From NCBI GenBank assembly GCA_031265715.1, contig JAISCG010000062.1, positions 1 to 7,681 on the forward strand: a stretch of 7,681 nt of DNA, written 5' to 3'. The DNA comes from Holosporaceae bacterium. GTDB lineage: Bacteria; Pseudomonadota; Alphaproteobacteria; UBA3830. Each line of letters opens with the position of its first letter. The first letter of the stretch is position 1. A program made the translations under genes and the position numbers. The notes beneath the pieces are model-generated. The model saw only the letters and a program-made list of their open reading frames with translations. It ran no database searches and was not told where the DNA came from. Positions 1 through 7,344 of the stretch are shown here, piece after piece.

Positions 1-25
1 TGGATAACTTTTTTTTTGAACAGAC

Positions 26-34
26 TTATCCACA
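26..34 (+). promoter_or_regulatory. DnaA-box sequence TTATCCACA
   Basis: TTATCCACA is a perfect match to the bacterial DnaA-box consensus TTATNCACA. The window opens with TGGATAA (1-7), which would be a second box in inverted orientation if the two bases before the window are TG; that cannot be seen. A T-run lies between them. Two inverted boxes would hint at a replication-associated site, but no replication gene is visible here, and a single 9-mer can occur by chance. Confidence 0.3.
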
Positions 35-181
35 GGATCGTGGCTGAACCGCGGCAGGACCGTGACGGAACCACAATTCGGAGCGTTTTCGGGGTACGAT
101 TCGCCCCCGGATTCTGCCACCCCACCGGAGAGAAAAGTGTGAAATTTCAGCAAAATTTTCCGATTTTTGGCAGGGGCTCGG

Positions 182-279
182 TGGATTCTCGGCGAGGGTG
201 TACGTGAACGAGGAGGAGGGAACCCGGATCAAAGATCGAAATACACCCCAAATCCGGGCGAGAATGCCCGTAGAATCCA
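182..279. repeat. Nested inverted repeats, possible structured element
   Basis: Three complementary pairs nest to form a three-way-junction layout. The outer stem is TGGATTCT (182-189) with AGAATCCA (272-279). Inside it GGGTGTA (196-202) pairs with TACACCC (242-248), and CGGGC (255-259) pairs with GCCCG (266-270) across a 6-nt loop. All three pairs are perfect. The fold would work as RNA from either strand or as a DNA cruciform. No known RNA family was recognised, and a minus-strand open frame also crosses it. Confidence 0.3.
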
Positions 280-317
280 TACGAAGCTAAAAACCCGATA
301 ATTCCTGCCTCCTTCGC

Positions 318-497
318 TCAAACCCATCCCACGGGCTTAAAAACCGCCCTATGACGATCCTGCTGATACTTCAACCTTTCCGCCAATTCGCCCCGAACAG
401 CTGGAAAGGGGGACATGTCCTTCCATTCAGCTACTTCAACCACAGACGAAATTGACATAGAGCTGAATTCTGATTGGAATGCCTTCTTGCCTGCAGG
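318..497 (-). pseudogene. Possible 3' remnant of an unrecognised gene
   Basis: A minus-strand frame is open for 59 codons between two stops. It reads as protein-like sequence, including VAEWKDMSPFPAVRGELAER and ending QQDRHRAVFKPVGWV. An internal ATG at 458 has no Shine-Dalgarno sequence before it, so this looks more like the surviving C-terminal end of a decayed gene than a small functional gene. The frame is closed upstream by a TAA at 498-500, in AT-rich DNA. I do not recognise the family. Chance opening in GC-rich sequence is a real alternative. Confidence 0.2.
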
Positions 498-629
498 TTA
501 AAATAAATTGAAGTTTTTAACGAGAATCGATGTGCGATCCGTAGAGAAAATTCCACACAAATTACGGCTGCGTTTTGCGCACGGTGACAACCTTGCACTT
601 CGAATGTCTGCGCTTCCATAAACGCACCA

Positions 630-673
630 TAAAAATTAACGCGGAAAAAATTAACGCGGAAAAAATTAAATGG
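630..673. repeat. 15-bp direct tandem repeat, about 3 copies
   Basis: The unit AAAAAATTAACGCGG occurs in consecutive copies at about 630-644 and 645-659, followed by a diverged third copy ending AAATGG (660-673). It lies in the 460-819 gap, where no convincing gene is seen. The frame crossing it on the minus strand simply repeats the residues FFRVN and is not taken as coding. The repeat is too short and too few in copies to be a CRISPR array. Confidence 0.7.
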
Positions 674-738
674 CTCCAGTTGGTAAATAAAATAATAATT
701 CCATATTGATAAATATTTTCTTTTATGATACACATTCA

Positions 739-760
739 TTGTTGTCAGTTAGAACAACAA
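739..760. promoter_or_regulatory. Inverted repeat upstream of the HAD gene
   Basis: TTGTTGT (739-745) and ACAACAA (754-760) form a perfect 7-bp inverted repeat with an 8-nt centre, about 60 bp before the start codon at 820. It could be an operator or a small 5'-leader hairpin. A TATGAT hexamer at 724-729 might be a -10 element, but I found no matching -35 at proper spacing, so no promoter is called. Confidence 0.25.
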
Positions 761-819
761 AGTGTCCTACGCTCGGAATAAGCAAAAGGACGTAATTTTT
801 ACAAAAAGGGGAAAATAAG

Positions 820-1569
820 ATGCTAAAAAAAATGTTTGCTGTATTGGGGACTGTATTCTGCTTGCAGGCGGCGCAATCCATGAATCCCATGCAAGATATC
901 CGCACTTGCTACGGTTGGAATGAAGTATACACAGAGATGAGCGATCCATTGTCAGTTTTTGGAAAAACTGCCGTTGTTATATTCGACTTCGACGACACCC
1001 TATGTACAAACGATGGTTACATGGCCCTGAAAGACCCACTAATTTATGAGATTCTTGGGGAATTACGTGAGTGCCAAATATCGTTTTTCTGCATGACGTC
1101 TTCGCCTGCTACTGCGTGTGCCGGCAGGCACGGGGATTTTGAACTCATCGGACTTGATGTTTTTTTCAACAATAGGTCTAATGAAACTGATGCAAGTGAG
1201 ACTGAGGCATTTGCAAGACCTTTTGACTTTTACTACGATGGTGACCTTAACTACTTCGTTGATGGGGAGTGGAACACTGTTTTTACCAACTGGGCAAAAG
1301 GCCTCGAGTATACCCCATGGGATTCTTTTGATTATCATAAGCTACCAGAGGGAACAGACGAACAAGAACGAAATATACGCTATATCGCTGCTATGGCCGG
1401 TCAGACTGCAGTGTCTAAGGGAGAGACACTTGAGAGCTTGCTTAATCAGGGGTTTTTATCGGAATTGTCCTGCATTGTATTCATCGATGATAATTTGGAA
1501 AATATACAAGATATGTACAACAGTTGCTATTCCTTGGGAATTTCGTACCGCGGACTACATCTTTTGTGA
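820..1569 (+). CDS. Exported HAD-superfamily protein, DUF2608-like
   Basis: The protein is 249 aa with an apparent signal peptide: MLKK, a hydrophobic core, then a likely cleavage near AQS (18-20), so it is probably exported to the periplasm or beyond. The haloacid-dehalogenase motifs occur in order. Motif I is DFDDT (56-60), with the nucleophile Asp56 and the acid/base Asp58. Motif II is CMTSSP (91-96), motif III is probably Lys200 in VSKGET, and motif IV is FIDDNLENI (222-230). This layout resembles DUF2608-type secreted HAD proteins of intracellular bacteria. The substrate is unknown; phosphatase activity is inferred from the family. The start is supported by AGGGG eight bases before ATG. 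Deleting one T from the TTTT run at about 1562-1565 would extend the protein by about 18 residues (CERKTYRPPHLIERFLSSS), so the C-terminus may be frameshifted. Confidence 0.8.
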   Translation: MLKKMFAVLGTVFCLQAAQSMNPMQDIRTCYGWNEVYTEMSDPLSVFGKTAVVIFDFDDTLCTNDGYMALKDPLIYEILGELRECQISFFCMTSSPATACAGRHGDFELIGLDVFFNNRSNETDASETEAFARPFDFYYDGDLNYFVDGEWNTVFTNWAKGLEYTPWDSFDYHKLPEGTDEQERNIRYIAAMAGQTAVSKGETLESLLNQGFLSELSCIVFIDDNLENIQDMYNSCYSLGISYRGLHLL

Positions 1570-1610
1570 ACGAAAGACTTACCGCCCACCGCATTTAATT
1601 GAACGTTTCC

Positions 1611-1692
1611 TCTCGTCATCGTGAGGAGCATGGCAACGAAGCAATCCAAAATTGGCTCATATTCTAGTCCTGGATTGCTTCGCTAGCGGCGT
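1611..1692. repeat. REP/RPE-like palindromic repeat, copy 1
   Basis: CGAAGCAATCCA (1637-1648) and TGGATTGCTTCG (1671-1682) form a perfect 12-bp inverted repeat around a 22-nt centre. The outer arms are imperfect (CGTCATCGTGAGGAGC on the left, CTAGCGGCG on the right). Its core arm is shared with copy 2 at 6674-6754. It begins about 40 bp past the HAD stop codon and could form a hairpin in that gene's transcript, but it lacks a T-tail and is not called a terminator. Confidence 0.7.
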
Positions 1693-1806
1693 TTTGACGG
1701 TCAGAGACATTCTCTTCAATCCAAATGCCGATAACATGCGGCCCATTGCATCTCTATCAAGCTTAACTTCCAGAGCTGAGGAAAGCAACTTTGCAATCTT
1801 CAACAA
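1657..1806 (-). pseudogene. Possible gene remnant running into repeat copy 1
   Basis: A minus-strand frame is open for 49 codons after a TGA at 1807-1809. It contains protein-like, helix-prone sequence (LEVKLDRDAMGRMLSAFGLK), then reads into the palindromic repeat as LAKQSRTRI and stops in the repeat centre. The RMLSAFGLKR stretch is reminiscent of a winged-helix DNA-binding end, but that is only an impression. There is no start codon with a ribosome binding site. The rest of 1570-1943 shows no other gene. Confidence 0.2.
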
Positions 1807-1878
1807 TCAGAATTCCTTATTCGGCTGAAATTTTTGCCAAAAATAGGGGTATCAAAATGTGTTATTTTTTAAAAAATA

Positions 1879-1907
1879 TTGACTATAGCCTTCGATAGCA
1901 TTATATT
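1879..1907 (+). promoter_or_regulatory. Sigma-70-type promoter for the 1944 gene
   Basis: TTGACT (1879-1884) and TATATT (1902-1907) are separated by exactly 17 bp, each one base from consensus. Transcription would begin near 1914, leaving a leader of about 30 nt that ends in the GAGG ribosome binding site at 1935-1938. Confidence 0.7.
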
Positions 1908-1943
1908 CTTGGTTATAGGCTTTTTTAATATATAGAGGAAAAA

Positions 1944-2504
1944 ATGAAAAAAATGTTTGTTGCTTGTGCTTTGATGCTTAGTATGTCACTTTCTGCGATG
2001 AACTTTGGACCACTGACTCGGGACGAGGCTAAAGCTGTGAATGACAAATTGCTTACTGACATCATTAATGCCGAACAACTTGATATTAGCCGGTACCTGA
2101 GAGAAGCAGGCCCTTTCCCTGGTTGTTATAACTATGAAAGACTTGTGCAAATGACTGCTAGAGTTAAGTCAATTTATGATATAGGTGGCATTCGGCAAAT
2201 GAAAATTAGTAATATTTGTAGTGGTGTTCCGCCAAGGAGAACGTACCGCATCCTGGCTCAAAAGAATTTTTCTAAAGAATTCGAGCCCACAGGTTTTACC
2301 ATGTTTGATCTTACAGCACTAGGCATTTTCATTCAACGTTGCATCCTTCATGCTTGTAAGGACGAAAAAAGAAAGATGTCGTCATACATTAGTGACCATC
2401 TGTGTACACCCAACACTGACCCGTACATTATAGATCTCTTAACCCTCACTAACACGCCTGAAAGTGTCGCACGAGCCCAGCAAAGAAATATCGACTGTGA
2501 ATAA
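1944..2504 (+). CDS. Small exported protein of unknown function
   Basis: The protein is 186 aa. Its N-terminus is a textbook signal peptide: MKKM, a hydrophobic core and SLSA at 15-18, predicting a mature protein that starts around Met19-Asn20. The mature part has six cysteines (61, 92, 133, 138, 154, 185), compatible with disulfides outside the cytoplasm. No catalytic motif or known domain was recognised. The start is fixed by GAGG five bases upstream of ATG and by a strong promoter. The mature N-terminus (LTRDEAKAVNDKLL) loosely resembles that of the convergent 2841-4091 protein (LTQEERRERDRQL), and both have Met directly after the predicted cleavage. It is monocistronic, with a terminator about 35 bp downstream. 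A secreted host-interaction protein is a guess from context. Confidence 0.75.
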   Translation: MKKMFVACALMLSMSLSAMNFGPLTRDEAKAVNDKLLTDIINAEQLDISRYLREAGPFPGCYNYERLVQMTARVKSIYDIGGIRQMKISNICSGVPPRRTYRILAQKNFSKEFEPTGFTMFDLTALGIFIQRCILHACKDEKRKMSSYISDHLCTPNTDPYIIDLLTLTNTPESVARAQQRNIDCE

Positions 2505-2538
2505 GCTTAAATGCGATTTATGAGCTAGCATTGATCAC

Positions 2539-2582
2539 ACGCAGCGACAGGTAATTTGGCCGCTGCGTTTTCCTGTCTTTTT
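2539..2582 (+). terminator. Rho-independent-like terminator
   Basis: ACGCAGCG (2539-2546) pairs perfectly with CGCTGCGT (2561-2568) across a 14-nt loop, followed by a T-rich tail (TTTCCTGTCTTTTTATT). It lies 35 bp after the stop codon of the exported protein ending at 2504. The tail is interrupted, so efficiency is uncertain. Confidence 0.65.
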
Positions 2583-2840
2583 ATTCTATATCACCTAATT
2601 TTTAATTGGGATTATGAACAAAATAAGAAATAATGGAGAATATGTAGTTACGTGAGATGAACATCCTCGGCTTTAGTATTAATCTTCCACTTAAAGTCTG
2701 CCCAGTCTTGTGATCGAAAATAACAAATTCGTTCAGAACAAAGAAAGCAGCATATACATTGCAACAACAGACTTTAGTGGAAAGTTAATAAGTACTGAAT
2801 CAGCGCTTTGATCAATTCAGCAAATTATTTCTATAGAATT
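2583..2840. other. Intergenic region with a spaced inverted repeat
   Basis: This gap lies between the terminator and the convergent gene that ends at 2841. CCACTTAAAGTCTG (2687-2700) and CAGACTTTAGTGG (2768-2780) form an inverted repeat, imperfect by one inserted base, flanking 67 bp. A minus-strand frame (2602-2784) is open for 60 codons but has no usable start; its translation includes NEFVIFDHKTGQTLSGRLIL. This may be a small decayed element or chance. No gene is called. Confidence 0.3.
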
Positions 2841-4091
2841 CTAATTGCGCCACCCGGAGTTAGGATCCTTGATATCAGCCTCGCGCACCCTATCCACGAA
2901 CGTCCCCCTCGGGGTATACCTGACCTCTTTTCTCCAGTCACTCACCTCGAAGTCTATTATCCCACCTTTCCGCTTTTGCAAAAGATTGTACATTGATACA
3001 CGACCTTCTGACGTCCCATAAGTATCGACCTTTCCTCTAGCCTCGATCCCTTGGTGCAGATAGCCAAAGATCAAGTTTGTCTGCTCGCGAAGATTCCGAG
3101 GATCGTAGTCTCTTTTTATTCGAAACCATCCGTCACCCTGATCCTCGAAAAATGTGGACACATACCCCGGATCCAATTCACATCCCTCTCCGAATCGTAC
3201 CCTCTCCAACGTCCTACTATCCTGCAAAAATTCCGTAAGACTTAAGATACTTAATCCAATTGTCTCAAACTCCAACCGTGACAGTTTTAGATCTCGAAAT
3301 TCGACGCATTTTAATTGCGAAAAATCGAGTACACCATCCGATTTAGTGAACCACTGCATCTCCTTATCCCCATCTATTATTACCGGACACACATCTTGAA
3401 ATTCATTACTTTGTCTTGTGCATTCTGCTCTACAAGACGCACTAAATGCTTGTATTTCCTCATCAGAGCCCCCCGGCAAAAATACTTTTGTATCATGATA
3501 CATATACCATAATGCTCTCCAAACCCGAGACATTTCCTCACCCTCGCCATAGCTGAATCCGGGTCTGTACGCTATAACCTCAGGCACCCTATCCTCAGCC
3601 AGTAGCTGGTTTAAAGTTTGCTGTTTCTTTTCGTCTTTTTCAGAAGACAGTTGTCTTAGATACATTCTTTCAGTCTCCAGGTGCAAGATCAGTGTCATCT
3701 CACGCGCTTGTTCCTCCGAATCCTCCAAAATAGGGCCTCGCTCTATAAGGTCTTCAAAGTGGGGTGCATATAACACATACCAGGCAACTAGTGCTTCCCT
3801 GTGTCGCCTATCTATGCGGTCCGGTCCAGGCACCCCCGTTCCTTCCGCTATTAAGAATGCTGCATCGTTCATAGCTGACAGGTTCCACAAGCCAAAAACT
3901 TTTAACCTGCTCGCCATGTTTTCCCAACAATCAGTGCCTGCCCTCCGTCTCCGTTCTGACGCCTCTATGTTTTCCTCTTTAGCTAATTGGCGATCCCTTT
4001 CTCTTCTTTCCTCTTGCGTTAATTGGCGCATTCCTTCTATATCCGAACAAACCATACAGAACACCACAAACAAAGACATCAATTTCTTCAT
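2841..4091 (-). CDS. Large exported protein of unknown function
   Basis: The protein is 416 aa. MKKLMSLFVVFCMVC begins a probable signal peptide ending near IEG (18-20), with Met at 21. A highly charged, Arg/Glu-rich helical segment follows (about 23-50: LTQEERRERDRQLAKEE). Further charged helical stretches lie at about 120-165, and the C-terminal region is mixed. Residues 255-310 (LDFSQLKCVEFRDLKLSRLE and on) have a leucine rhythm faintly like a degenerate leucine-rich repeat; this is weak. Six cysteines lie after the signal region. No known domain was recognised. The start has GGAG eight bases upstream and a near-consensus promoter. It converges on the 1944-2504 gene and shares its N-terminal style, suggesting a related set of exported proteins. 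No downstream terminator was found. Confidence 0.75.
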   Translation of the reverse strand: MKKLMSLFVVFCMVCSDIEGMRQLTQEERRERDRQLAKEENIEASERRRRAGTDCWENMASRLKVFGLWNLSAMNDAAFLIAEGTGVPGPDRIDRRHREALVAWYVLYAPHFEDLIERGPILEDSEEQAREMTLILHLETERMYLRQLSSEKDEKKQQTLNQLLAEDRVPEVIAYRPGFSYGEGEEMSRVWRALWYMYHDTKVFLPGGSDEEIQAFSASCRAECTRQSNEFQDVCPVIIDGDKEMQWFTKSDGVLDFSQLKCVEFRDLKLSRLEFETIGLSILSLTEFLQDSRTLERVRFGEGCELDPGYVSTFFEDQGDGWFRIKRDYDPRNLREQTNLIFGYLHQGIEARGKVDTYGTSEGRVSMYNLLQKRKGGIIDFEVSDWRKEVRYTPRGTFVDRVREADIKDPNSGWRN

Positions 4092-4122
4092 AATTATCTC
4101 TCCAATCCAGTTAATATTTTAT

Positions 4123-4151
4123 ATCGTATAGGTAAATGACCCATCTGTCAA
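4123..4151 (-). promoter_or_regulatory. Near-consensus sigma-70 promoter for the 2841-4091 gene
   Basis: On the minus strand, TTGACA (plus coordinates 4146-4151) is a perfect -35. A 17-bp spacer leads to TACGAT (4123-4128), which matches four of six -10 positions. The start of transcription would fall near 4116, about 25 nt before the ATG at 4091, with the GGAG ribosome binding site between. Confidence 0.7.
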
Positions 4152-4430
4152 GCGTCATGTATATCCAATCACAGTGAGAAGTTGGACTTTTTAACCTGCT
4201 ATTGATATTATGTATCTGTGTTTTTTGTTGAAGGATGAGGTAAGGCTATATTTTACAATGTGTTTGGCGCAATTATTTACAGTAGTGTTGGGTGAGTACA
4301 TAACGAATAAAAATCATCCTCTAAAAAAAAATTTCCTGTAATAAGTACGATGCTATCAGTATTTTCAAGCGTGGATGGCATGCTTGCAAAACGTTTTTTA
4401 GTAGAGCAATCTTACTAATTGTCAAAATTT
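4152..4430. other. Intergenic region, no convincing gene
   Basis: This is AT-rich DNA between the promoter of the exported protein and the Rpn remnant. The longest sensible reading is a 43-residue plus-strand frame at 4210-4341 (MYLCFLLKDEVRLYF and on), which has no ribosome binding site. No terminator, tRNA or long repeat was seen. Confidence 0.4.
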
Positions 4431-4868
4431 TTAGAAGAATACTATGATGGGGAGAGGTAAGCCCGTATACCTCTGACAGATGGGCATTCCATCTTTTAAC
4501 ATTGAAATAGCCGTTCCTTTTATTCCCTCGACTCTGCCTCTAGTTTCACCCCTGGCTTCACCTATGGCAATGCCCTCGGCATAGGCCATGGCGTTAATTT
4601 CGTCGTTTCGAGCTTTTGGAATTATGCGTCTTTGTTCTCTGTCGTGACTTACGTAACTCAATGTATTCATTGCTTTTTTTACCTCCTCGACTTCCAAAAA
4701 TTCCTTTGGCATTTCCTCCGGAGCAACAAGAAAATAGCTCCAAACATCAAACATGTTATTCGGAACGGCTTTGCTCAGATCGATTTTCGCAAGCTCCACA
4801 ATAAATGTACGGAATTTTTCGCTTGCAATTTCAATCGGATCAAGCTTGGATTCCCTGAACTTATACAT
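4431..4868 (-). pseudogene. Rpn/PD-(D/E)XK nuclease family remnant (C-terminal half)
   Basis: The 145-residue reading from the Met at 4868 matches the C-terminal style of Rpn (recombination-promoting nuclease, PDDEXK_2) proteins. It has a helical region ending in NNMFDVWSYFLVAPEEM, then the hallmark repeats of AEGIAIGEARGETRGRVEG and the tail AISMLKDGMPI...RYTGLPLPII. Family members are usually about 300 aa. The N-terminal catalytic PD-(D/E)XK half is absent, so no nuclease activity is expected. The frame stays open upstream to 5015, but that part does not resemble the family and includes a palindromic-repeat arm at 4870-4884. The tail CQRYTGLPLP is about two residues shorter than the usual spacing after GMPI, perhaps a small deletion. 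There is no ribosome binding site before Met 4868. Confidence 0.6.
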
Positions 4869-4869
4869 A

Positions 4870-4884
4870 GCTCGCAATGACGAG
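4870..4884. repeat. Half-copy of the palindromic repeat outer arm
   Basis: Read on the minus strand, CTCGTCATTGCGAGC matches the outer arm of the GTCATTGCGAGC...GAAGCAATCCA repeat family seen at 1611-1692 and 6674-6754. The inner arm is missing. It sits exactly where the recognisable Rpn sequence begins, suggesting it marks the truncation joint. Confidence 0.45.
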
Positions 4885-5068
4885 AAAATATTATCACAGG
4901 TGCTATTCCTGAAATTCCAAGATAGAAAAAAATCCGACGGGTGGTAAGGGAGCGAAGAACGGAATCGGAATTGATTCATATTTTTTGGAGAGGATTTAAA
5001 ATATACGGTTAACAATATTCACATGGCATGTTTTTTGGGGACTGCAATTTGGAACTAAGCTGCATTTT

Positions 5069-6199
5069 TCAAAAACAGCTTTTCTTGAACATTTTTCCCG
5101 CCTCACCGATTTCTGCCGCGGCAAGGCATACCTCGTCTATAATATTTTCAGCTCCTTCAATGCCGCATTTTTTAGCAACCGTGAGAATATCTTTATCGGT
5201 AATATCTTTTGTTTTTCCGTTTACACCGGTCATTCTGTGTCCGTAAATCCCCCTTGAATAGGTGAGATCATATGCCGGAGACACTGACCATTTCTCATTT
5301 TCATCCATTAAAAACGAAAAATTTTTAGAATGATCATCAAGATTATGAGTTTTAACATTAAACACCATAATTCTAAATATTTGTTCAGCTTCTTTTACGT
5401 TTTTTGTTAATTGCTTTGTTGCAGTAATTAAATGCTCGTATTCCAATGATGGAGTACGAAAATCAGCATTCAACAACCCGCATGCCGAATGCATATGTAT
5501 TTTACATTTACCTTTTCTATCGAATCTTTTGGTTCCAAAAAAACCGGGATATTTCTCGGATTGAAATAATCTGGTTTCGGGCATATTAATACCTGCTTTT
5601 TTGGCTGCCAGAGAATATGCATACTCTGTAATCCCTGCATCATTATCATCCATTGATGAAATTAATTTAATAATCCATGATTCCCCGTTAATGTCGGTGG
5701 TAATTTTCGGACGAGCTCCGCAGGACGAACCGCTATTTTTCAACATAAGCTCAATAAAATCTGAATCTTCACCGTTTAGAACCTTATTTGATTCTTTAGA
5801 CAGTATGTCCGGTGAACTTAAAATTTCACTAAATTGATTTTCCACAAAAGGCTCATATTCAAGTGCTCCCATACCGTTTCGACCAACTATGCTCAATTTT
5901 TCCAAAAATGACAATTCATGAATATCGATATTTTGTTTTTTAAGTTTTTGAGATAGTAGCAACATCCCCCAACCGTCAGGCATTGAGTCATTAAAAACAC
6001 CGAAAGGGTTGGAAAAATTATTTTCATCGCAGGTGAATACTCCGGTTTTCAGCGGAAGAAGAAACGGAGAAATTTGTAAATCGGATTTTATAAAATCGAC
6101 ACTGTATTCGAAGTAATACCTGCGATTTTGAAAAATCAGCTGTCCGACCTGTCGGCGTTGATTCCCTATATTTAAAAATATATTTAGTTCTTTAATCAT
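5069..6199 (-). CDS. hipA: HipA-type Ser/Thr kinase toxin
   Basis: The protein is 376 aa, somewhat shorter than E. coli HipA (440 aa). HipA kinases stop growth by phosphorylating translation factors, classically glutamyl-tRNA synthetase; the target here is unknown. Residues 1-90 form the N-terminal couple_hipA-type subdomain, with DSMPDGWG at 71-78. GRNGMGALEYEP (106-117) and the Ser-containing loop SGSSCGARPK (156-165) follow. IIKL carries the likely ATP-binding Lys178, and KRFDR lies at 224-228. The catalytic loop NLDDHSKNF (286-294) supplies Asp288 and Asn293, and SPAYDLT supplies metal-binding Asp311. The 23-residue Asp288-Asp311 spacing equals Asp309-Asp332 in E. coli HipA, so the kinase looks intact. 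Its ATG overlaps the hipB stop by 8 nt, implying translational coupling. No downstream terminator was seen. Confidence 0.93.
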   Translation of the reverse strand: MIKELNIFLNIGNQRRQVGQLIFQNRRYYFEYSVDFIKSDLQISPFLLPLKTGVFTCDENNFSNPFGVFNDSMPDGWGMLLLSQKLKKQNIDIHELSFLEKLSIVGRNGMGALEYEPFVENQFSEILSSPDILSKESNKVLNGEDSDFIELMLKNSGSSCGARPKITTDINGESWIIKLISSMDDNDAGITEYAYSLAAKKAGINMPETRLFQSEKYPGFFGTKRFDRKGKCKIHMHSACGLLNADFRTPSLEYEHLITATKQLTKNVKEAEQIFRIMVFNVKTHNLDDHSKNFSFLMDENEKWSVSPAYDLTYSRGIYGHRMTGVNGKTKDITDKDILTVAKKCGIEGAENIIDEVCLAAAEIGEAGKMFKKSCF

Positions 6200-6497
6200 T
6201 TTTGCGTCCTCTTTTTCGAGGATGTAATAAACTCCTTACTTGATCTAAAGATTTAAATTCCAGAGGTAATTGAAATAACAGATCAAAAGATTGTGCACAA
6301 TCCAGCACACAAGCTATTTTAATCAGAGATTTCAGCGATATTTCTCCGCTTGTTTCAAATCGTTTTAAACTGCCGAGACTGACTCCGGATTTTTCCGCCA
6401 GCGCTTTTTGGGTTAAATTTTGAGATAACCGAAGTTGTTTTACTTTTCCGGATATATCTTTTGAAAGATCCGACTCGGTTCTAAATGTTACAGTCAT
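6192..6497 (-). CDS. hipB: HipB-type XRE-family antitoxin and repressor
   Basis: The protein is 101 aa. Residues about 18-72 form an XRE/Cro-C1 helix-turn-helix with the characteristic run LTQKALAEKSGVSLGSLKRF (28-47), followed by SLKSLIKIACVL. The C-terminal tail is basic (PRKRGRKND). HipB proteins bind HipA to neutralise it and repress their own operon. Placement first in the operon, the 8-nt overlap with hipA (ATGATTAA) and operator half-sites at its promoter all fit. The start at 6497 follows a weak GCGGAT sequence that also forms part of an operator half-site, so repressor binding would cover the ribosome-binding region of the gene. Confidence 0.9.
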   Translation of the reverse strand: MTVTFRTESDLSKDISGKVKQLRLSQNLTQKALAEKSGVSLGSLKRFETSGEISLKSLIKIACVLDCAQSFDLLFQLPLEFKSLDQVRSLLHPRKRGRKND

Positions 6498-6498
6498 A

Positions 6499-6552
6499 AT
6501 ATTATCCGCAAACTAATATTTTAATTATATACGGATAATATATTATCCACAA
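6499..6552 (-). promoter_or_regulatory. hipBA promoter with three HipB-type operator half-sites
   Basis: On the minus strand TTGTGG (plus 6547-6552) and a perfect TATAAT (6524-6529) are 17 bp apart. Plus-strand ATATTATCCG (6499-6508) and CGGATAATAT (6532-6541) are perfect inverted copies. GGATAATATATTATCC (6533-6548) is a perfect 16-bp palindrome inside the spacer and touching the -35. The half-sites TATCC/GGATA are the same as those in the E. coli HipB operator (TATCC-N8-GGATA), though the spacing differs: 25 and 6 bp. Bound repressor would block the promoter and the start of hipB. Confidence 0.75.
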
Positions 6553-6673
6553 TAGGCTTGTTTCCAGTAATTCGATAATGCTTTATGTGAACAGGCTTAC
6601 CACTCCTCCAATCTTGCTTTGAAAACTCAAAGAAATCGCCCTCCCTCTCTGCAGTACTTGTGACAACCTCTCC
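6521..6673 (-). pseudogene. Detached 3' fragment of the neighbouring gene (proposed)
   Basis: A minus-strand frame reads 50 residues of convincing protein-like sequence, including EREGDFFEFSKQDWRSG and KPVHIKHYRITGNKPIVD, then stops at 6521 within the hipBA promoter. Its only upstream continuation runs through repeat copy 2 (as DCFAFARNDD) to a stop in the repeat centre, so it has no start of its own. It lies directly past the repeat from the 6721-7293 gene, on the same strand but in another frame. I propose it is that gene's original C-terminal end, cut off by the repeat. The family was not recognised. Confidence 0.4.
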
Positions 6674-6754
6674 GTCGTCGTTGCGAGCGAAGGCGAAGCA
6701 ATCCAGGACTCACATCCGATTTAAATGGATTGCCGCGTCGCTCTTCGCAATAAC
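6674..6754. repeat. REP/RPE-like palindromic repeat, copy 2
   Basis: The left arm (6674-6705) runs GTCGTCGTTGCGAGCGAAGG then CGAAGCAATCCA. The right arm (6726-6754) begins TGGATTGC and ends TTCGCAATAAC; it is its imperfect reverse complement across a 20-nt centre (6706-6725). It shares the core arm GAAGCAATCCA with copy 1 and the TTGCGAGC outer arm with the half-copy at 4870-4884. Its right arm is translated as the last residues of the 6721-7293 gene, and its centre supplies that gene's stop codon. Confidence 0.75.
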
Positions 6755-7293
6755 AAATGGACAAGAATTGTAAAAGCAATGATTCTCACAGTTTCTTCGT
6801 GAGTTCTCGGATGATCTTGTTCAAATAGTTCGACAATATGGACAATAAGTGCTCTAAAAGGTGGATACGACGCATCCTTCCCTCCTTCGAAGAGGACTGA
6901 ACTTGTTTTCATCTGTCGACCATTGAAGGAAAAGCTAACCTCCCAATCAGGATGCTCTCTAGTGGCGAAATCGTACATGCTTAGCCCAGTACGCTCGACA
7001 AATCCCCCAAGTTGCATGTCGGGTAATCTTGCTACAATGTCTCTCGCAGACATCGCCACTGGATTACATACAAAAAGTAAATCAATTTCTGAGCGAAAAA
7101 TATTAACGCTATCCATTACTCCGAAACCTAGCGGATGATTTCGGTCATATTCTTGAGCAACGCCATCAAAAAAAATCCTAAAATCGCCCAACCACGGCTC
7201 CTGCAGCAATAATCGTTTAACGTGACCAGGTATATTGCTCCTATCGCAGGCAACACTGGCTACATCCGAAAATTGCTTGCTATCTAACTTCAT
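6721..7293 (-). CDS. Unrecognised protein, 3' end truncated by repeat
   Basis: The protein is 190 aa from the ATG at 7293, chosen because AGGA lies six bases upstream (AGGAACTGTATG). In-frame Met codons at 7308 and 7326 are weaker alternatives, and the still longer reading from 7356 would start inside the neighbouring insertion sequence. No signal peptide, membrane segment or known motif is evident. It looks like a soluble cytoplasmic protein (LGDFRIFFDGVAQEYDRNHP, IVARLPDMQLGGFVERTG). Its last residues (about LLRRATRQSI) are encoded by the right arm of a palindromic repeat, which also supplies the TAA. A protein-like fragment continues beyond that repeat in another frame, so the gene is probably a broken version of one about 240 aa long. 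Function unknown. Confidence 0.6.
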   Translation of the reverse strand: MKLDSKQFSDVASVACDRSNIPGHVKRLLLQEPWLGDFRIFFDGVAQEYDRNHPLGFGVMDSVNIFRSEIDLLFVCNPVAMSARDIVARLPDMQLGGFVERTGLSMYDFATREHPDWEVSFSFNGRQMKTSSVLFEGGKDASYPPFRALIVHIVELFEQDHPRTHEETVRIIAFTILVHLLLRRATRQSI

Positions 7294-7335
7294 TACAGTT
7301 CCTGCCATAGGATGCAGGACCCTCCCCATGTTTTC

Positions 7336-7344
7336 AATATACCA
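7336..7344 (-). promoter_or_regulatory. Possible hybrid extended -10 at the insertion-sequence edge
   Basis: On the minus strand TGGTATATT forms an extended -10 (TGnTATATT). The TG comes from the terminal CCCTG of the insertion sequence and TATATT from the flanking DNA. No -35-like hexamer is seen at 16-18 bp. Transcription would start about 36 nt before the ATG at 7293. Confidence 0.25.

Larger units (their letters stand above)
1..460. other. GC-rich non-coding island
   Basis: This stretch is visibly GC-rich (roughly 55-60 % by eye in many lines), whereas the following several hundred bases are strongly AT-rich. Both strands stay open over parts of it (about 16-207 + and 26-280 -), which is expected for GC-rich DNA. 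Neither frame has a ribosome binding site or a recognisable protein. It contains a DnaA-box sequence, nested inverted repeats and a possible gene remnant, listed separately. The composition suggests a different origin from its surroundings, or a structured, non-coding role. Confidence 0.4.
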